From contig NC_134364.1 of assembly GCF_048569485.1 (NCBI RefSeq), positions 133,242,252-133,306,251 on the forward strand: a DNA stretch of 64,000 bases, written 5' to 3'. Of the stretch, positions 30,780 to 42,109 are shown piece after piece. The stretch is from Anomaloglossus baeobatrachus. Its lineage: Eukaryota > Chordata > Amphibia > Anura > Aromobatidae. The notes under the pieces were generated by a model, which worked only from the letters and a program-made list of their open reading frames with translations, had not been told where the DNA came from and searched no databases. Made by a program: the position numbers and the translations under genes. Position 1 is the first letter of the stretch, and each line of letters starts with the position of its first letter.

Positions 30780-31439
30780 GGCTATGTGCCCACGGGGACA
30801 GTGACCTTTGGATATATCCGCAGGACATGCCGCAGGAGCTCCCAAAAAACTGCAGCACAACTTTGTCTGTTTCCATGCTGCGGTTTTAATGCGGAATGTC
30901 CTGCGGATATGCTGCGGTCATTCTGCATTGAGGATACAGTACCATGGCTTCGGCACTGCATCCTCAATGCAGAACAAGTGCTGAGTGATCGGTGGTTCAT
31001 ACTTACCTCCATCACGCAGCACTTCACTTTCCGGCTGTGTCTGTCTGCACATTGTCGGAGGTGGGCGGGCCTGAACTAGCTCTGGCTGTCACATGACCGG
31101 AGCTCGTGCAGGCCCCACCCACCTCCTCCTTCCCGCTCCTGGCTTCACTGCGCTCCAGTCTGCACCCAACGAAGTGACTCTGGTGTCTTCTATCAAGGCA
31201 GGTAAGTATGGGACCCTGCGGAGAAATCCGCAGGAATAATTCACATGCTGCAGATTTTTCCACAGGGAAATTTGCATTATTTCCGCTGCGGAAAATAACG
31301 CAGCATGGGCACAGCAGTTCCCAAATGCCATAGCAATGGCTGGGGAGTAGCTGTGCTGCAGATTTGAAAAATCTGCTGAATTTCCGTGAAAAAAATCGCA
31401 GCAAATTCCGTGAATTTTCCGCAGCGTGGGCACATACCC
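30780..31439. mobile_element. MITE with GGsTATGTGCCCAC ends
   Basis: The left end GGCTATGTGCCCACGG and the right end CGTGGGCACATACCC are inverted repeats, flanked by TTA (30777-30779) and TAA (31440-31442). The interior repeats the motifs CTGCGGA and CCGCAG on both strands. It is non-coding and probably PIF/Harbinger-like. A related GGCTATGTGCGCAC element is at 53536-54897. Confidence 0.75.
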
Positions 31440-31683
31440 TAAGAGTGCCAACCTTTGTGGCTAGGCAGTATCAGATTCAGGCTATCATTCTAAGGACTCA
31501 CCTGATCATTGATTTGTTGCCTGATATCTAATATGTCCTTTAGTATTTATTTGTGATGAACTTTAATATCAAGGGTCCCAAAAAAATTTTTTTTTTGTAT
31601 TTTTCCTCTCAAATTTTTTTTCTCACAATGTTTTCTGGGGGTAGTTTTTAACATTATCTAATAAAGTATTTTATTAAGGAAAT

Positions 31684-32297
31684 TACCGTATTTTTGGGTT
31701 TATAAGACGCACCGTATTATAAGACGTACCCCAAATTTGGTGATAAAAAAGGTTAAAAAAAAAAAAGGGGTCCACCTTATACTCCAGTGTTGTCTTACCG
31801 GCGGGGAGGCGGCAGCAGTGGTGGAGTGGAGTCACATGAGGCAGGGGCGGTGCTGGTGGGGGTCAGTGCTGGTATCAGTGGGTCTGTTCTGGCAATGGTG
31901 TTTTTTTGCTGGCAACGTAGGCTACTGTGGCTGTGTGGAGCAGGCCGGGGCGGCGGGTGTCCCAGATGCTCTGTTGGCGGTCCGGGCTTCAAAGAAATGG
32001 TGCCCGGAGCGTCGTATGCGCAGATGGAACTTTCAGCCGAGAACTCAATCTGTGAATGCGCTGACTCCGGGCACCATCATTTGAAGCCAGAGAATACGGC
32101 ACAGTCACCACAGCCCGCACAGAGAGGCAACCGACCGGCTGCACAGACAGCCGGCTGCACAGAAGAGAGCCGCCCGCCCCCCCGCACCAATTCTCCACCT
32201 CCCGATAAGCTATATTTGGATTTTAAGATGCACCCCTCATTTTCCTCCCAAATTTTTGGGAGGAAAAGTGCATCTTATAATCCAAAAAATATGGTAT
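31684..32297. mobile_element. Non-autonomous element with TACCGTATTTTT ends
   Basis: The left end TACCGTATTTTTGGGTTTATA and the right end TTATAATCCAAAAAATATGGTA are inverted, with a nearby CCCAAATTTTTGGG-type palindrome (CTCCCAAATTTTTGGGAGG). It is the compact version of the element at 60203-62425. The superfamily is not determined. Confidence 0.65.
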
Positions 32298-32302
32298 ATG
32301 CC

Positions 32303-33048
32303 TCACATGAGAAGTCAGCCTACTCTGATCAAAATATAGTGTAACATATTACCAATGTTCCACATTGTTAAATGATGATGACCCCTTTAATTTTGTATAG
32401 GCCTTTTTGTTAAGAAACCTGAGCCTAATGTATGGATGAATGGATGGATTGTTGGATGAACGGATGGAACTCAGATTGCTTTATGTTACATAATGACTTG
32501 CAGTCATGCTGCCTTCTCGAATAACATGCTAATGTGATCTTCACAAAACGAAAATCGTGACCACATTGGGATAATTGCCTTCTGCCCTATGCAATTTTCC
32601 AAACAGTGAACTGATGCTGTTTCCATCAGGAACACAGTATGGGCTCCCAACAACGAATGTGCCGCGATACCAATGTATCTCCACCGGAGATCAACTACTT
32701 CACTGCTATCTTAGCAAACAGCTTTTCAGCACAGTGTGTTATATCCTCACAAACACATGCGCATGTACAGCACCTTCCATTCTTTACAGCATGAAACCTG
32801 TAAAACAAAAATAGCCTTCCGGTAGTGGATAGTTACTGATTACTAGATTTATATCACAAGAATACTGAAATAGAAGCTACTAATTACCAAAATACATAGC
32901 TTTCATTTTAGCTGATGGTTCATATACTATCACGATATTCATATTGCTAAATAAGCAAATTGCAGCCCTAATTCCAAAAAAGTATGGACTCTAAAATGTA
33001 AGGAAAATAAGAATGCAATGATTTGTGGCTTCTTCTTTACATGATAGA
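32303..33048. other. Unassigned stretch
   Basis: No gene or element ends recognised. A short GATG-type simple repeat lies near 32430-32465. Confidence 0.3.
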
Positions 33049-33757
33049 GCTTAAAAGGAGGAATCTGTCACCAATTTGTTCAGTATTGAACCAAAAGTTT
33101 CCCCTTCTGTAGCTCCGGGGCTGCATTCTATGAAGGTGCACCTTGTTCCCTGACTCCTCTTGCAGACCCCAGAAATGCCTTTGTAAAAGCTGCCGCAATG
33201 TATGTGAATGAACCGTTCTGCTCGGAAGGGGGTTCTTTTTTTGGCCTCCTGTCCCTCCTTTTGCCGTTCTTCGCAGTCCTCCATTGATACGTGGATGACG
33301 CCTCAGTCATCATGCATGTAACTGGGCGAAATTGCGTGCCTGCGCAGAGTCATTCCTGGCTCGTGCAGGTGCACTTCGCCAAAAACATTGGTGCTCTTGC
33401 ATGAACCAGTGAGCGCTCACACAATCTTGCGCCTGTGCAGAGAGCTCACCAGCTCGTGTAAGTGCACCTATGTTTTCGGCTCTGCCCGCAATGGGGCAGG
33501 GCAAAGTGCGCCTGCGCGAGCCAGGAAATACTCTGCACAGGCACGCAATTTCACCCAGCTACATGCATGATGACGGAGGCGTCATCCACGTCAATCATCA
33601 AAGGAGGACGGCGAAGAGCGGCAAAAGGAGGAACAGGAGCCAAGAAAAGGACACCCATCCGATCAGAACGGTTAATTTACATACGTGGTGGTAGCATTTA
33701 TAAAGGCATTTGTGGGGTCTGCAAGGGGAGTCAGGAACAAGGTGCACCTTTATAGTT
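33049..33757. mobile_element. Fold-back non-autonomous element
   Basis: The left arm (for example CATCATGCATGTAACTGGGCG, about 33308-33330, and GGTGCACCTTGTTCCCTGACTC) is inverted in the right arm (CAGCTACATGCATGATGACGG and GAGTCAGGAACAAGGTGCACC). The left terminus AATCTGTCACCAATTTG recalls the AGGGAACCTGTCACC MITEs. The right terminus is replaced by the next insertion. Confidence 0.6.
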
Positions 33758-33764
33758 ATATCTT

Positions 33765-34008
33765 TAGTGTTGGAACCAAGAGACAATGGAAAGGGTTAAA
33801 CGCCGCACTTTTGCATGAGATATTAGTCCAAGGAGTACAAGTTGGTGATGTATTTTCTATAATCTACATACCTATGTATGTGATTTTTTTTCCAAAAAGA
33901 GAGGGCTCTCTCCGAAACGTGTAGAAAATATCACTAACTTGTACCCTTGGACTAATTTCTTATACGACAGCGCGGTGTTTAATCCTGTTCATTGTCTCTT
34001 GACAACAT
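33765..34008 (+). mobile_element. Fold-back insert with decayed hammerhead-like loop
   Basis: Arms AACCAAGAGACAATGG ... GGTTAAACGCCGC ... ATTAGTCCAAGG (33775-33840) are inverted at 33945-34008 (CCTTGGACTAAT ... GCGGTGTTTAATCC ... CATTGTCTCTTG). The loop contains GAGAGGGCTCTCTCCGAAACGTGT, resembling stem II plus GAAAC of the hammerheads, with TTTTC/GAAAA as stem I. The CTGANGA box is not intact. Confidence 0.5.
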
Positions 34009-34463
34009 CTAAATATGACCGAACACAAATGGCATGCAAGTGCTCTTCACATTTTGCGAACACAGACTTAGGCCCCTTTCACACATCAGTTTTTTGCCGT
34101 CAGTCAGAATCCGTCGAATTTTGAAAAAAAAACGGATCCGGCGACTGATGCCCCTGTATCCGTTTTTTCTCATCGACTTGTATTATCGACGATGGCTTCA
34201 CGTTTCATCCATCGTTCGACGGATCCGTCGAAAATTGTTTGTCCGGCGGACTGAGACTACGGCCAAGGTAATGTTTTCTGTCTACGTCGAAAAATCGGAC
34301 AGTGACGGATCAGTCGCCATCCGTCGTTTGGTAGAATGGCAGCGTATGGGCACAGGATCGGTCGTAATCTGACAAATGGCGGAATCCGGCGACGGATTCC
34401 GTTTTTTTTAACTGAGCTTGCTGCAATAGCCCTGCCAGTTCCCAATTAGGAAGGTCGATAAAG

Positions 34464-34680
34464 CCAGCCAGCGTGTGGAGTCCAGCCAGCGTGTGGAGTC
34501 CAGCCATCGTGTAGAGTCCAGCCAGCGTGTGGAGTCCAGCCAGCGTGTAGAGTCCAGCCAGCGTGTAGAGTCCAGCCAGCGTGTGGAGTCCAGCCAGCGT
34601 GTGGAGTCCAGCCAAGCGTGTGGAGTCCAGCCAAGCGTGTGGAGTCCAGCCACCGTGTGGAGTCCAGCCAGCGGGAGTTG
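34464..34680. repeat. 18-bp minisatellite in Harbinger 5' region
   Basis: About 11-12 copies of GTGTGGAGTCCAGCCAGC with occasional changes. It lies between the left terminus and the MADF gene. Because the unit is a multiple of 3 it creates false ORFs on both strands. Confidence 0.9.
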
Positions 34681-35428
34681 CAATGTCCAGGCAAGCAATA
34701 TTTTTTTTTCCATTATTGTCCTTGTATTTCAATAAAGAGCAGTGTAGCTCCTACTTAATTGAAATTTTTTTTAAAAAAAGGTGAGTTAAAAAAAATTTAA
34801 AATTGTTCCAAAACCCTGGCATCCGTAGTATCATTTCACCAAGGTAACTTTACATTTTTGGGTTATGTCCCACAGGAAAGCACCTGTGGTGGTTATTTTG
34901 GTTTACGTGCAATACAGAGGTGTTTGAGGTTGCATTTTAAAAAACCATGTATACAAATGGGGACTGCAGAAATTGGGCCTTTAATATTTCACCAGGGTTT
35001 TTAAAACATTACATCTGTGGTCAATATATATTCAAGTGGGGGTTAGGGATTTAAAGTGGGAAGAAGGGTATTTACTGTGCAATGGTGTTTGCAAGGTACT
35101 ACTTCGGTGGGTGTGTAATGTTTGTTTGTTTTTTGGGAAATACTGGAGGAGAAGAGTTATGTTTGCTTGCACATATCTAAAACCTTTTAATGAAAGAGGG
35201 GGGTGGTATAGCATCTTACTAAAGTAGTTAGCATTTTTTGTTTGGGGGGGCACAGGGGTATTTTTTTTGGAGGGAGGGGTTGAAATCCTAATAGCTATGG
35301 AGATACCTTTCTATTTTCTACATCAGCATACAACACAGAAAAAATCTTAGTAGAATAGCTAACAATCGTATTTATTTCTTGCAGAAAGTTGCATAGGCCA
35401 CCAGTGACATGGCTAGCCAGTCTCAAAT
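34681..35428. other. Harbinger internal non-coding region
   Basis: AT-rich sequence between the minisatellite and the first MADF-gene exon. It presumably holds the accessory-gene promoter; no specific motif is claimed. Confidence 0.4.
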
Positions 35429-37843
35429 ATGTCTCCTTCTTGGAGCTCTCCCTCACGACGTCAGAGAACTGAGGTTTTTTGTTTCTTTTTTGTGATAACA
35501 TTTTTTGTACACGTAACCCTATGCATTAATTCTTGTTTAACAGGATGCTGCATCATCAGAGGTGCTTTTAGAAGGAGACGGACGGGGTGGCGAAAGACCC
35601 GGAGCGGGCTCGCAGAAACGGATGGGGTGGAGAAAGACCCGGAGCGGGCTAGCAGAGACAGATGGGGTGGAGAGAGACCCAGAGCGGGCTCGCAGAGACG
35701 GACGGGGTGGAGAAAGACCCGGAGCAGGCTCACAGAGACAACGGGGTGGAGAAAGACCTAGAGCGGGCTCGCAGAAACAGACGGGGTGGAGAAAGACCTG
35801 GAGCGGGCTTGCAGAGACGGACGGGCTTAGAGAAAGACCCGGAGCAGGCTCGCAGAGACGGACGGGGTGGAGAAAGACCCAGAGCGGGCTCGCAAAGACG
35901 GACGGGGTGGAGAAAGACCCAGAGCGGGCTCGCAAAGACGGACGGGGTGGAGAAAGACCCGGAGCGGGCTCACGGAGACGGATAGGGTGGAGAAAGACCC
36001 GGAGCGGGCTTGCAGAGACGGACGGGGTGGAGAAAGACCCGGAGCTGGCTCGCAGAGACGGACGGGGTGGAGAAAGACCCAGAGCGGGCTCGCAAAGACG
36101 GACGGGGTGGAGAAAGATCCGGAGCGGGCTCGCAGAGACAGACGGGGTGGAGAAAGACCCAGAGCGGGGTCACAGAGACGGACGGGGTGGAGAAAGACCC
36201 GGAGCGGGCTCGCAAAGACGGACGGGGTGGAGAAAGATCCGGAGCGGGCTCGCATAGACAGACGGGGTGGAGAAAGACACAGAGCGGGGTCACAGAGACG
36301 GACGGGGTGGAGAAAGACCCAGAGCGGGCTCGCAGAAATAGACTGGGTGGAGAAAGACCCGGAGCGGGCTCACAGAGACGGACAGGGTGGAGAAAGATCC
36401 GGAGCGGGCTCGCAAAGACAGACGGGGTGGAGAAAGACCCGGAGCGGGCTCGCAGAGTGTAAGTTTCTTACATGCATAGCAGAAACAGATCATCAGACAT
36501 CACAGTACACCCAACACATAAGCCTACATCCAAGTACATAATGTTTTGTTTTTTTTTTGTTTTTTTTTATAGTCTTCCGATTCTAGGTCTGAAGCTAGAG
36601 GTCCCCAAAGCGCCTCCCAGGGTAGTCGACGTGAGCATCTAGGCGGTCAGAGAGTAAGTTTTTTGTTTTTGTTTTTAATATTTTTCAACTTCGTGTGGAT
36701 GATTTGAGGATACTGTTTTTGTTTTTTGTCTTTAACAGGCTTCACAACGTACTCCCAACTCTGATGGTGAGGAGGCAGGAGGTCTAAACATCGACCCCCT
36801 TATCGATGTAGCCTGAGACCGGGAGCCGCTGTGGAACAAGGGGGACCGCCGCCACTCTGATGTTGTTGTTACCCATCGGCTCTGGGAGGAAGTGTGCCAC
36901 GAAGTGGTTTAAGATTGGGAGAACTTTGATGCTCTGGCCCAGAATCAATCGCGTAAGTATTCACAGTTCAGTAAGTTATGTTGCAGGAGGAAATGTGTTG
37001 TATACTAACCAATTTGTGCTTTCACTTTACAGGGGACAAAGTTATGAAGCGGCGCTGGTCACTCAGGGGTCGCTTCAAGAGGGAATTCAACAAAGAGATG
37101 CCACAAGTGGATCCGGAGGACGCAGATCCAAGTACAAGTATGCAAGAGCCCTGTCGTTCCTCCGGTCAACTATGGTGAGCAGAAGGTAAATATTCCCCAC
37201 AACATTTACTAAATAAAAATGTTTACATGTGTAACCTTTTTTTTTTTTTTTTGTTTCAGCCATGGCCAAGCAATAGCAATATATTACATTTTATTTTTCT
37301 TTCTACCACAGCACCGTCAGCAGCACTCGGGAGCCTGCGGTGTTGAACCTCTCTGGAGCAATCCCACGAGAGTCCACCACTGAGGAACACTTTGACAGAT
37401 TTGATCCATCTGCACCTTCCCTCACATCTGGTCCCTCAGTCCCATCCACCAGCGCTGGAGCATCTTGGCAGACTTTGTTACATGAAGCTACTTTTGACAA
37501 GGTATCTTTTCTATTACCCCAGCCCTCTGACACTGCTACCACCTATAGAGCACCTTTGGGTTCTGGGCGGCAGCGCCAGAGGAGTCAGGAAAAGAGCCTT
37601 GCGCGTGAGTTCTTGCATCTAAACGCATCCTTCCATAACTCAATGAAACTGTTGTACGAGCAAATGAGTGCTGGATTCAACCTCATGCACAACAGTAGGC
37701 TTGATTTGAGCACACATCTGGATAGGATGCATTTAGATGCAAGTAAATCGCCCAATCATTCCTTTTTCCAGGCAGTAGTTAAGTGCATAGACAAGCTATC
37801 TCCTAACCAGCAGATGCATGTAATGCCTGCCAGTTTGCTCTAG
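35429..37843 (+). pseudogene. Harbinger accessory gene, MADF/Myb-like DNA-binding protein (decayed)
   Basis: I infer six exons with GT-AG borders: 35429-about 35473 (MSPSWSSPSRRQRTE), 35544-36458 (DAASSEVLLEG then a 40-bp minisatellite), 36573-36653, 36739-36952, 37033-37185 and 37312-37843. Exons 4-5 hold the MADF-like domain (LWEEVCHEVV, DWENFDAL, then KRRWSLRGRFKREFNKEM, with SKYKYARALSFLRSTMVSR in a second frame). The last exon encodes a long tail (STREPAVLNLSGAIP ... NSMKLLYEQMSAGFNLMHNS ... SFFQAVVKCIDKLSPNQQM). In Harbinger elements such a protein helps import the transposase and binds the termini. Two in-frame stops in exon 4 and a shift in exon 5 show it is dead. Confidence 0.75.
35570..36458. 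repeat. 40-bp minisatellite inside a coding exon (about 22 copies)
   Basis: The unit is GACGGACGGGGTGGAGAAAG plus ACCCGGAGCGGGCTCGCAGA. Since 40 is not a multiple of 3, the frame rotates each copy; three units give a 40-residue period (GWRKTRSGLAETD / GVEKDPERARRD / GRGGERPGAGSQRRT). All three frames are largely open. It fills the putative second exon of the accessory gene. Confidence 0.9.
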
Positions 37844-38503
37844 CGCAGGTTAGCTCCCAAGCACCTCCATCTGCCTCGGTAGTTCCTCTCGCACCTGCCC
37901 CCCCCCTCCAGCCACTGTACAATACCACCAGCTTTCTGCCCCATACTAGTTCCCAACCACAACATCTGTGCCTCCACTTCCTGCCCAACCTGTACTCCCT
38001 GCCCACTACCACCAGTCTCCTTCCACACCCATCATGCCCCAAATACAATCCTCTTCTCCACCCACCACTTCTTCTGTCTCCCAATCCCTCCACTCCACCC
38101 CTCAAGCTTTACCAAATCCCATCTCCCGTTTTTTTTGTCCACCCATCCTCTTGGTTTCTCCACCACTTCACCTTCTGTTTTAAGTTCTGACCGTTCACCA
38201 CCACAATCCGCCCTCCATACTCCCACTGTCGAAGTGGTCTGATCGGTCAGCCCCTCCAGTACGATCTCTACCCCAAACTATCTTAATTTATAATAAATAG
38301 AAATATTTTATTTTGGTAAAAAGCTTTATTATATTTCATTTATTTAATGATAAAGTACAATAATTTGGGTAAACAAGGTGCAATACTTTGGGTAACAAGG
38401 TACAAAGCTTTGGTTAATAAGAACAATTCATAGTATAATCACAAATATGATAACTGCAACAAGTTTGGTACTCCAACATACATTATATCAAAAGACAAAG
38501 ATA
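37844..38503. other. Harbinger intergenic region between convergent genes
   Basis: C-rich plus-strand 3' sequence followed by an AT-rich stretch. The segment TTATAATAAATAG near 38290 could supply poly(A) signals. No gene. Confidence 0.4.
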
Positions 38504-39248
38504 TCAAACCATCTCCTCCTGCCATTCTACTCTTCCTTGGGGTGACATAAAGTACTCTGCAAATTTGTACCTCATTCTTGAAACTGCCACAGGACTTTGA
38601 AAAGTAATATTCTGATAATCATACAAGGAGGTTTCTACAAAATTGTCATCCATGGCAATCTGTTCCTTGCATATTAGGAAATTGTGCAAGACCACACAAG
38701 CTTTCACCAACTCATCCACACGGAGTCTGTAGGTTAATAACGGTCAACAAAACTCGCCATTTGGATGTAAGAATGCCAAAAGCACACAACCCTTCTTCGT
38801 GCTTGTGTTAAGCGATAATTAAACACTCTTTTCGTTGGCGTCAAGCCACTACTTGCATATGGCTTCAGCAGGTGTTGCGAGAGTTGGAATGCTTCATCCC
38901 CAACACATACAAACGGCATTGGTGGCCCAGAAATTTGAGGAAGCGGTCTTGGTGGTGGAAACTGGAAGCTGTTTTGATTTAAATAATGCCCCATTACAGA
39001 CAATTTGAATACTTGAGAGTCATTGGAGCGGCCATAGGCCCCAATATCGACTGCTATGAACTTGTATTGTGCGTCTGCAATGGCCATAAGCACGATGGAG
39101 AAATATTTCTTATTAAAATATTCAGAGCCAGATGCATCTGGTTTGACAATCTGAATAGGTTTACCGTCCACTGCACCCAAGCAATTGGGAAACTGACAAA
39201 TCTTTTGAAAGTTTTCAGCAATGTCCAGCCTACTCTCCGTTGTAGGAT

Positions 39249-41082
39249 AGAACACTAAGAGAACTAGGAGGGAATAAATGACCAATATCATAAGTTTGAA
39301 AAAAGATCAATTCAAACAGGATCAGTTCAACAATATCAATATAAACTTTATTAAGTATAAAAAACAGATTTTTAAAAAACTTGAGCAGTAATCCTAAGTT
39401 ATAAGTTATAAGTATAGACAGGAAGATAGAAGAAAGGTTCAGAGCAAAGGCTGTTCAGGTCTGAGCCATCACCATGGGGAATAAAGATAAAGACTCAGTC
39501 CCGGCATGTGAGACTTAGTGTTACCATCCTAGTGGAGATAAACATGCCGATTATTCAGAAGAGCATAGTTACTTACCCATGGTGAAGCCTAGTCAGACCA
39601 ACAGCCACCGCACCCCAACGCGTTTCGTAGTCTTTTTCAAGGGACTGTGACATGGTGTGTGGTGAGGGAGATCTATTTATATGTGCCCCAAACAGATGAT
39701 AGGTCAAGCGCTCGTTACCGGCCGCATACAGGGGCGGAGATCCGTCCGGAGCGTCCATCATCGGGCCGTTCCCGGAAGTGACGCGGGCGTAGCAGTGTCG
39801 TCACACTGCGCCCGCCTCATCCCGTTGAGGAGGCCGTCATACAGGAAGCTCGGGAGGGGACCGCACAAACGCACAGCGCATGCGTGTCACGGGCGCGGCC
39901 ATCTTTAAAGAGGGCACTGAGAATGGCAAAATCGTATCTGGCGATACCAAGTAGGAATATGTTTAGTGTATAGCATAAGTAGTCAAGGATGGGCAAGGAT
40001 GGGAGACACTCCCAGGCATTGGGGATATATAATGGGTAATATGGGAATGATGTATATAATCCCACAAAGCGGCACACAATAGAGAGGGGAGGGGCCAGCT
40101 GAGCATCTCTCCTCCTACCAATGCTGCAACAGGCATACATATCACATCCAATAGATGCTTGTCATCAAGCATATCACCCAAGGTCCGCATCCTATCTGTA
40201 TGCCAGTCACAGCAAAAGGCAAAAAGGAGAAAACAAAAAAGAGGTGATCCCAGAGGCAAAATCCACCCCAAAAATATCACATATTGATGCATCAATCTCC
40301 CATATGTAAAGCTATAAAAAAAAACAAGCATCGCCAGATACGATTTTGCCCTTCTCAGTGCCCTCTTTAAAGATGGCCGCGCCCGTGGCACGCATGCGTT
40401 GTGCGGTCCCCTCCCGAGCTTCCTGTATGACGGCCTCCTCAACGGGATGAGGCGGGCGCAGTGTGACGACACTGCTACGCCCGCGTCACTTCCGGGAACG
40501 GCCCGATGATGGACGCTCCGGACGGATCTCCGCCCCTGTATGCGGCCGGTAACGAGCGCTTGACCTATCATCTGTTTGGGGCACATATAAATAGATCTCC
40601 CTCACCACACACCATGTCGCAGTCCCTTGAAAAAGACTACGAAACGCGTTGGGGTGCGGTGGCTGTTGGTCTGACTAGGCTTCACCATGGGTAAGTAACT
40701 ATGCTCTTCTGAATAATCGGCATGTTTATCTCCACTAGGATGGTAACACTAAGTCTCACATGCCGGGACTGAGTCTTTATCTTTATTCCCCATGGTGATG
40801 GCTCAGACCTGAACAGCCTTTGCTCTGAACCTTTCTTCTATCTTCTTGTCTATACTTATAACTTAGGATTACTGCTCAAGTTTTTTAAAAATCTGTTTTT
40901 TATACTTAATGAAGTTTATATTGATATACTTGAACTGATCCTGTTTGAATTGATCTTTTTTCAAACTTATGATATTGGTCATTTATTCCCTCCTAGTTCT
41001 CTTAGTGTTCTATATTGCCTTTTTGAGGGTGACCATATGCTGTCTTATGATGCATATGATGCATGTGTCCCATCTAGTTTCT
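39249..41082 (+). mobile_element. Fold-back hammerhead-like element in the Harbinger transposase
   Basis: Arms of about 700 bp (39249-39947 and about 40331-41014) are close reverse complements, separated by about 380 bp, with a right tail to 41082. The 15-bp sequence TCTCCGTTGTAGGAT flanks it (39234-39248 and 41083-41097). Each arm carries CCCTTGAAAA...GAAACGCGTTGGGG, a hammerhead-like core with altered CTGANGA (39617-39643 minus, 40624-40654 plus). The apparent ORFs inside are shadows. It is probably a non-autonomous Penelope-type insertion. Confidence 0.75.
40624..40654 (+). ncRNA. Degenerate hammerhead-like motif
   Basis: CCC/GGG stem I, TTGAAAA in place of CTGANGA, then a short AGACTAC segment, then GAAACGCGTT with the ACGCGT palindrome. 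Two invariant core bases differ, so activity is doubtful. The same motif lies inverted at 39617-39643. Confidence 0.35.
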
Positions 41083-42109
41083 TCTCCGTTGTAGGATGTG
41101 GGATATATTCCTCATGTAAACATTCCCATAATGCATGGCAGGTGTGTTTTACAATGCCCGATATGGTGGACATCCCGAGTCGGAATGGAAAGGGAATCGC
41201 CAGTTGCAACAGTTGCAAGGAATCTGTTAAGGCAAGACAATACAAATTACAAACTAAAATCAACAACATTACAGTTATAAGTCTGCGTTAACAGGAGGAG
41301 ATACAATAAAAATGGCTTACCGAAGAGTAACCAGCAAACACTCTGCCGATGAAATTGAGAAGCGGCAATAGGTGTCATTTCTACGGATGAGGTCTCCAAC
41401 ACGTGCAATCAAAATATCAAAGTTTTCCGCTTTCATCCGAACATAGTTAAACTTCTCGGGGTTTCCTATCAACTCCATATATAACGTAGAATACACCCCA
41501 CGTGTCATTCTCAGTGCTGTGATTGGGTGGATCCCAAAACAACGCCGGTGCAGATGCATGATGCGCTTTCTTTTTTGCTCCTTTTCAAGAACGATTGCTT
41601 CCAAATGATTCACCTCAAAAGTAAAATCCACATAGATCTTCACAATGTTCGCAATCACACCTTCCATTTTTGCCACTTGCTCTACAACCTGTCAAAGATG
41701 GGGTGTAAAAACACTGTATATATAGGTGTTCAGTAGCCAATAACATTTGGGAGCCTCCCATTGGGCATTTTAATAACGGATCAGTCAAAAAACAGAAGAA
41801 ACGGATGAAAAAACGGATGCAACAGATCCGTTTTTTCGGTGGATCCGTAGCATCAGTTTTTCCACAATCTGCGACTGATCCGTCAGGCCAACGGATTCTG
41901 ACTGTCGGCAAAAAACTGATGTGTGAAAGGGGTCTTATACTGTCAAGTTTGATCTGTGAGTCTGACCAAAATCTTATATGTGCCTGTGTTTTGGTGTGGA
42001 CTCCTAGGGCTTCAAAACTTCACGGATGTGTGAACAGCCCCATAAATTAACAGGTACAAGTTCTATTACTAGGAAAAACACTAATAGAACAAATATATGA
42101 AAATCTTAA

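Larger units (their letters stand above)
38504..41676 (-). pseudogene. PIF/Harbinger DDE transposase, split by a fold-back insertion
   Basis: The N-terminal part at 41676-41317 (MAKMEGVIANIVKIYVDFTFEV ... RRCFGIHPI ... FNYVRMKAENFDILIARVGDLI ... LLVTLR) ends at a likely intron (donor GTAAGC, acceptor near 41233). The next part includes FPFRLGMSTISGIVKHTCHALWECLHEEYIP (to about 41098). The fold-back element 39249-41082 with a 15-bp target repeat interrupts here. The core resumes at 39248: IAENFQKICQFPNCLGAVDGKPI (first Asp), AVDIGAYGRSNDSQVF (second Asp) and CVGDEAFQLSQHLL (acidic third). Then AFGILTSKWRVLL and VDELVKACVVLHNFL follow after two frameshifts near 38770 and 38720. The catalytic residues are still readable, so decay is moderate. 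The family assignment is secure. Confidence 0.88.
34071..41934. mobile_element. PIF/Harbinger transposon, complete ends, decayed genes
   Basis: The inverted termini are GGCCCCTTTCACACATCAG (34071) and, reverse complemented, GACCCCTTTCACACATCAG (ending 41934). The target duplication is TTA at 34068-34070 and 41935-41937. Inside are a MADF-type gene on the plus strand (35429-37843) and a DDE transposase gene on the minus strand (38504-41676), converging, as expected for PIF/Harbinger elements with two proteins. Length is about 7.9 kb, of which 1.83 kb is a later fold-back insertion. Both genes carry frameshifts or stops, so the copy is dead. The MITE at 49458-49944 shares its ends. Confidence 0.92.

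Noticed and set aside
35562-36541. Arg/Gly/Glu-rich ORFs as independent genes
   Set aside because: They come from a 40-bp tandem repeat. I keep it only as a possible transposon exon because of the flanking splice signals.
39963-40586. 207-residue minus-strand ORF as a gene
   Set aside because: It spans the loop and an arm of a fold-back element, and the same peptide appears from the opposite arm.
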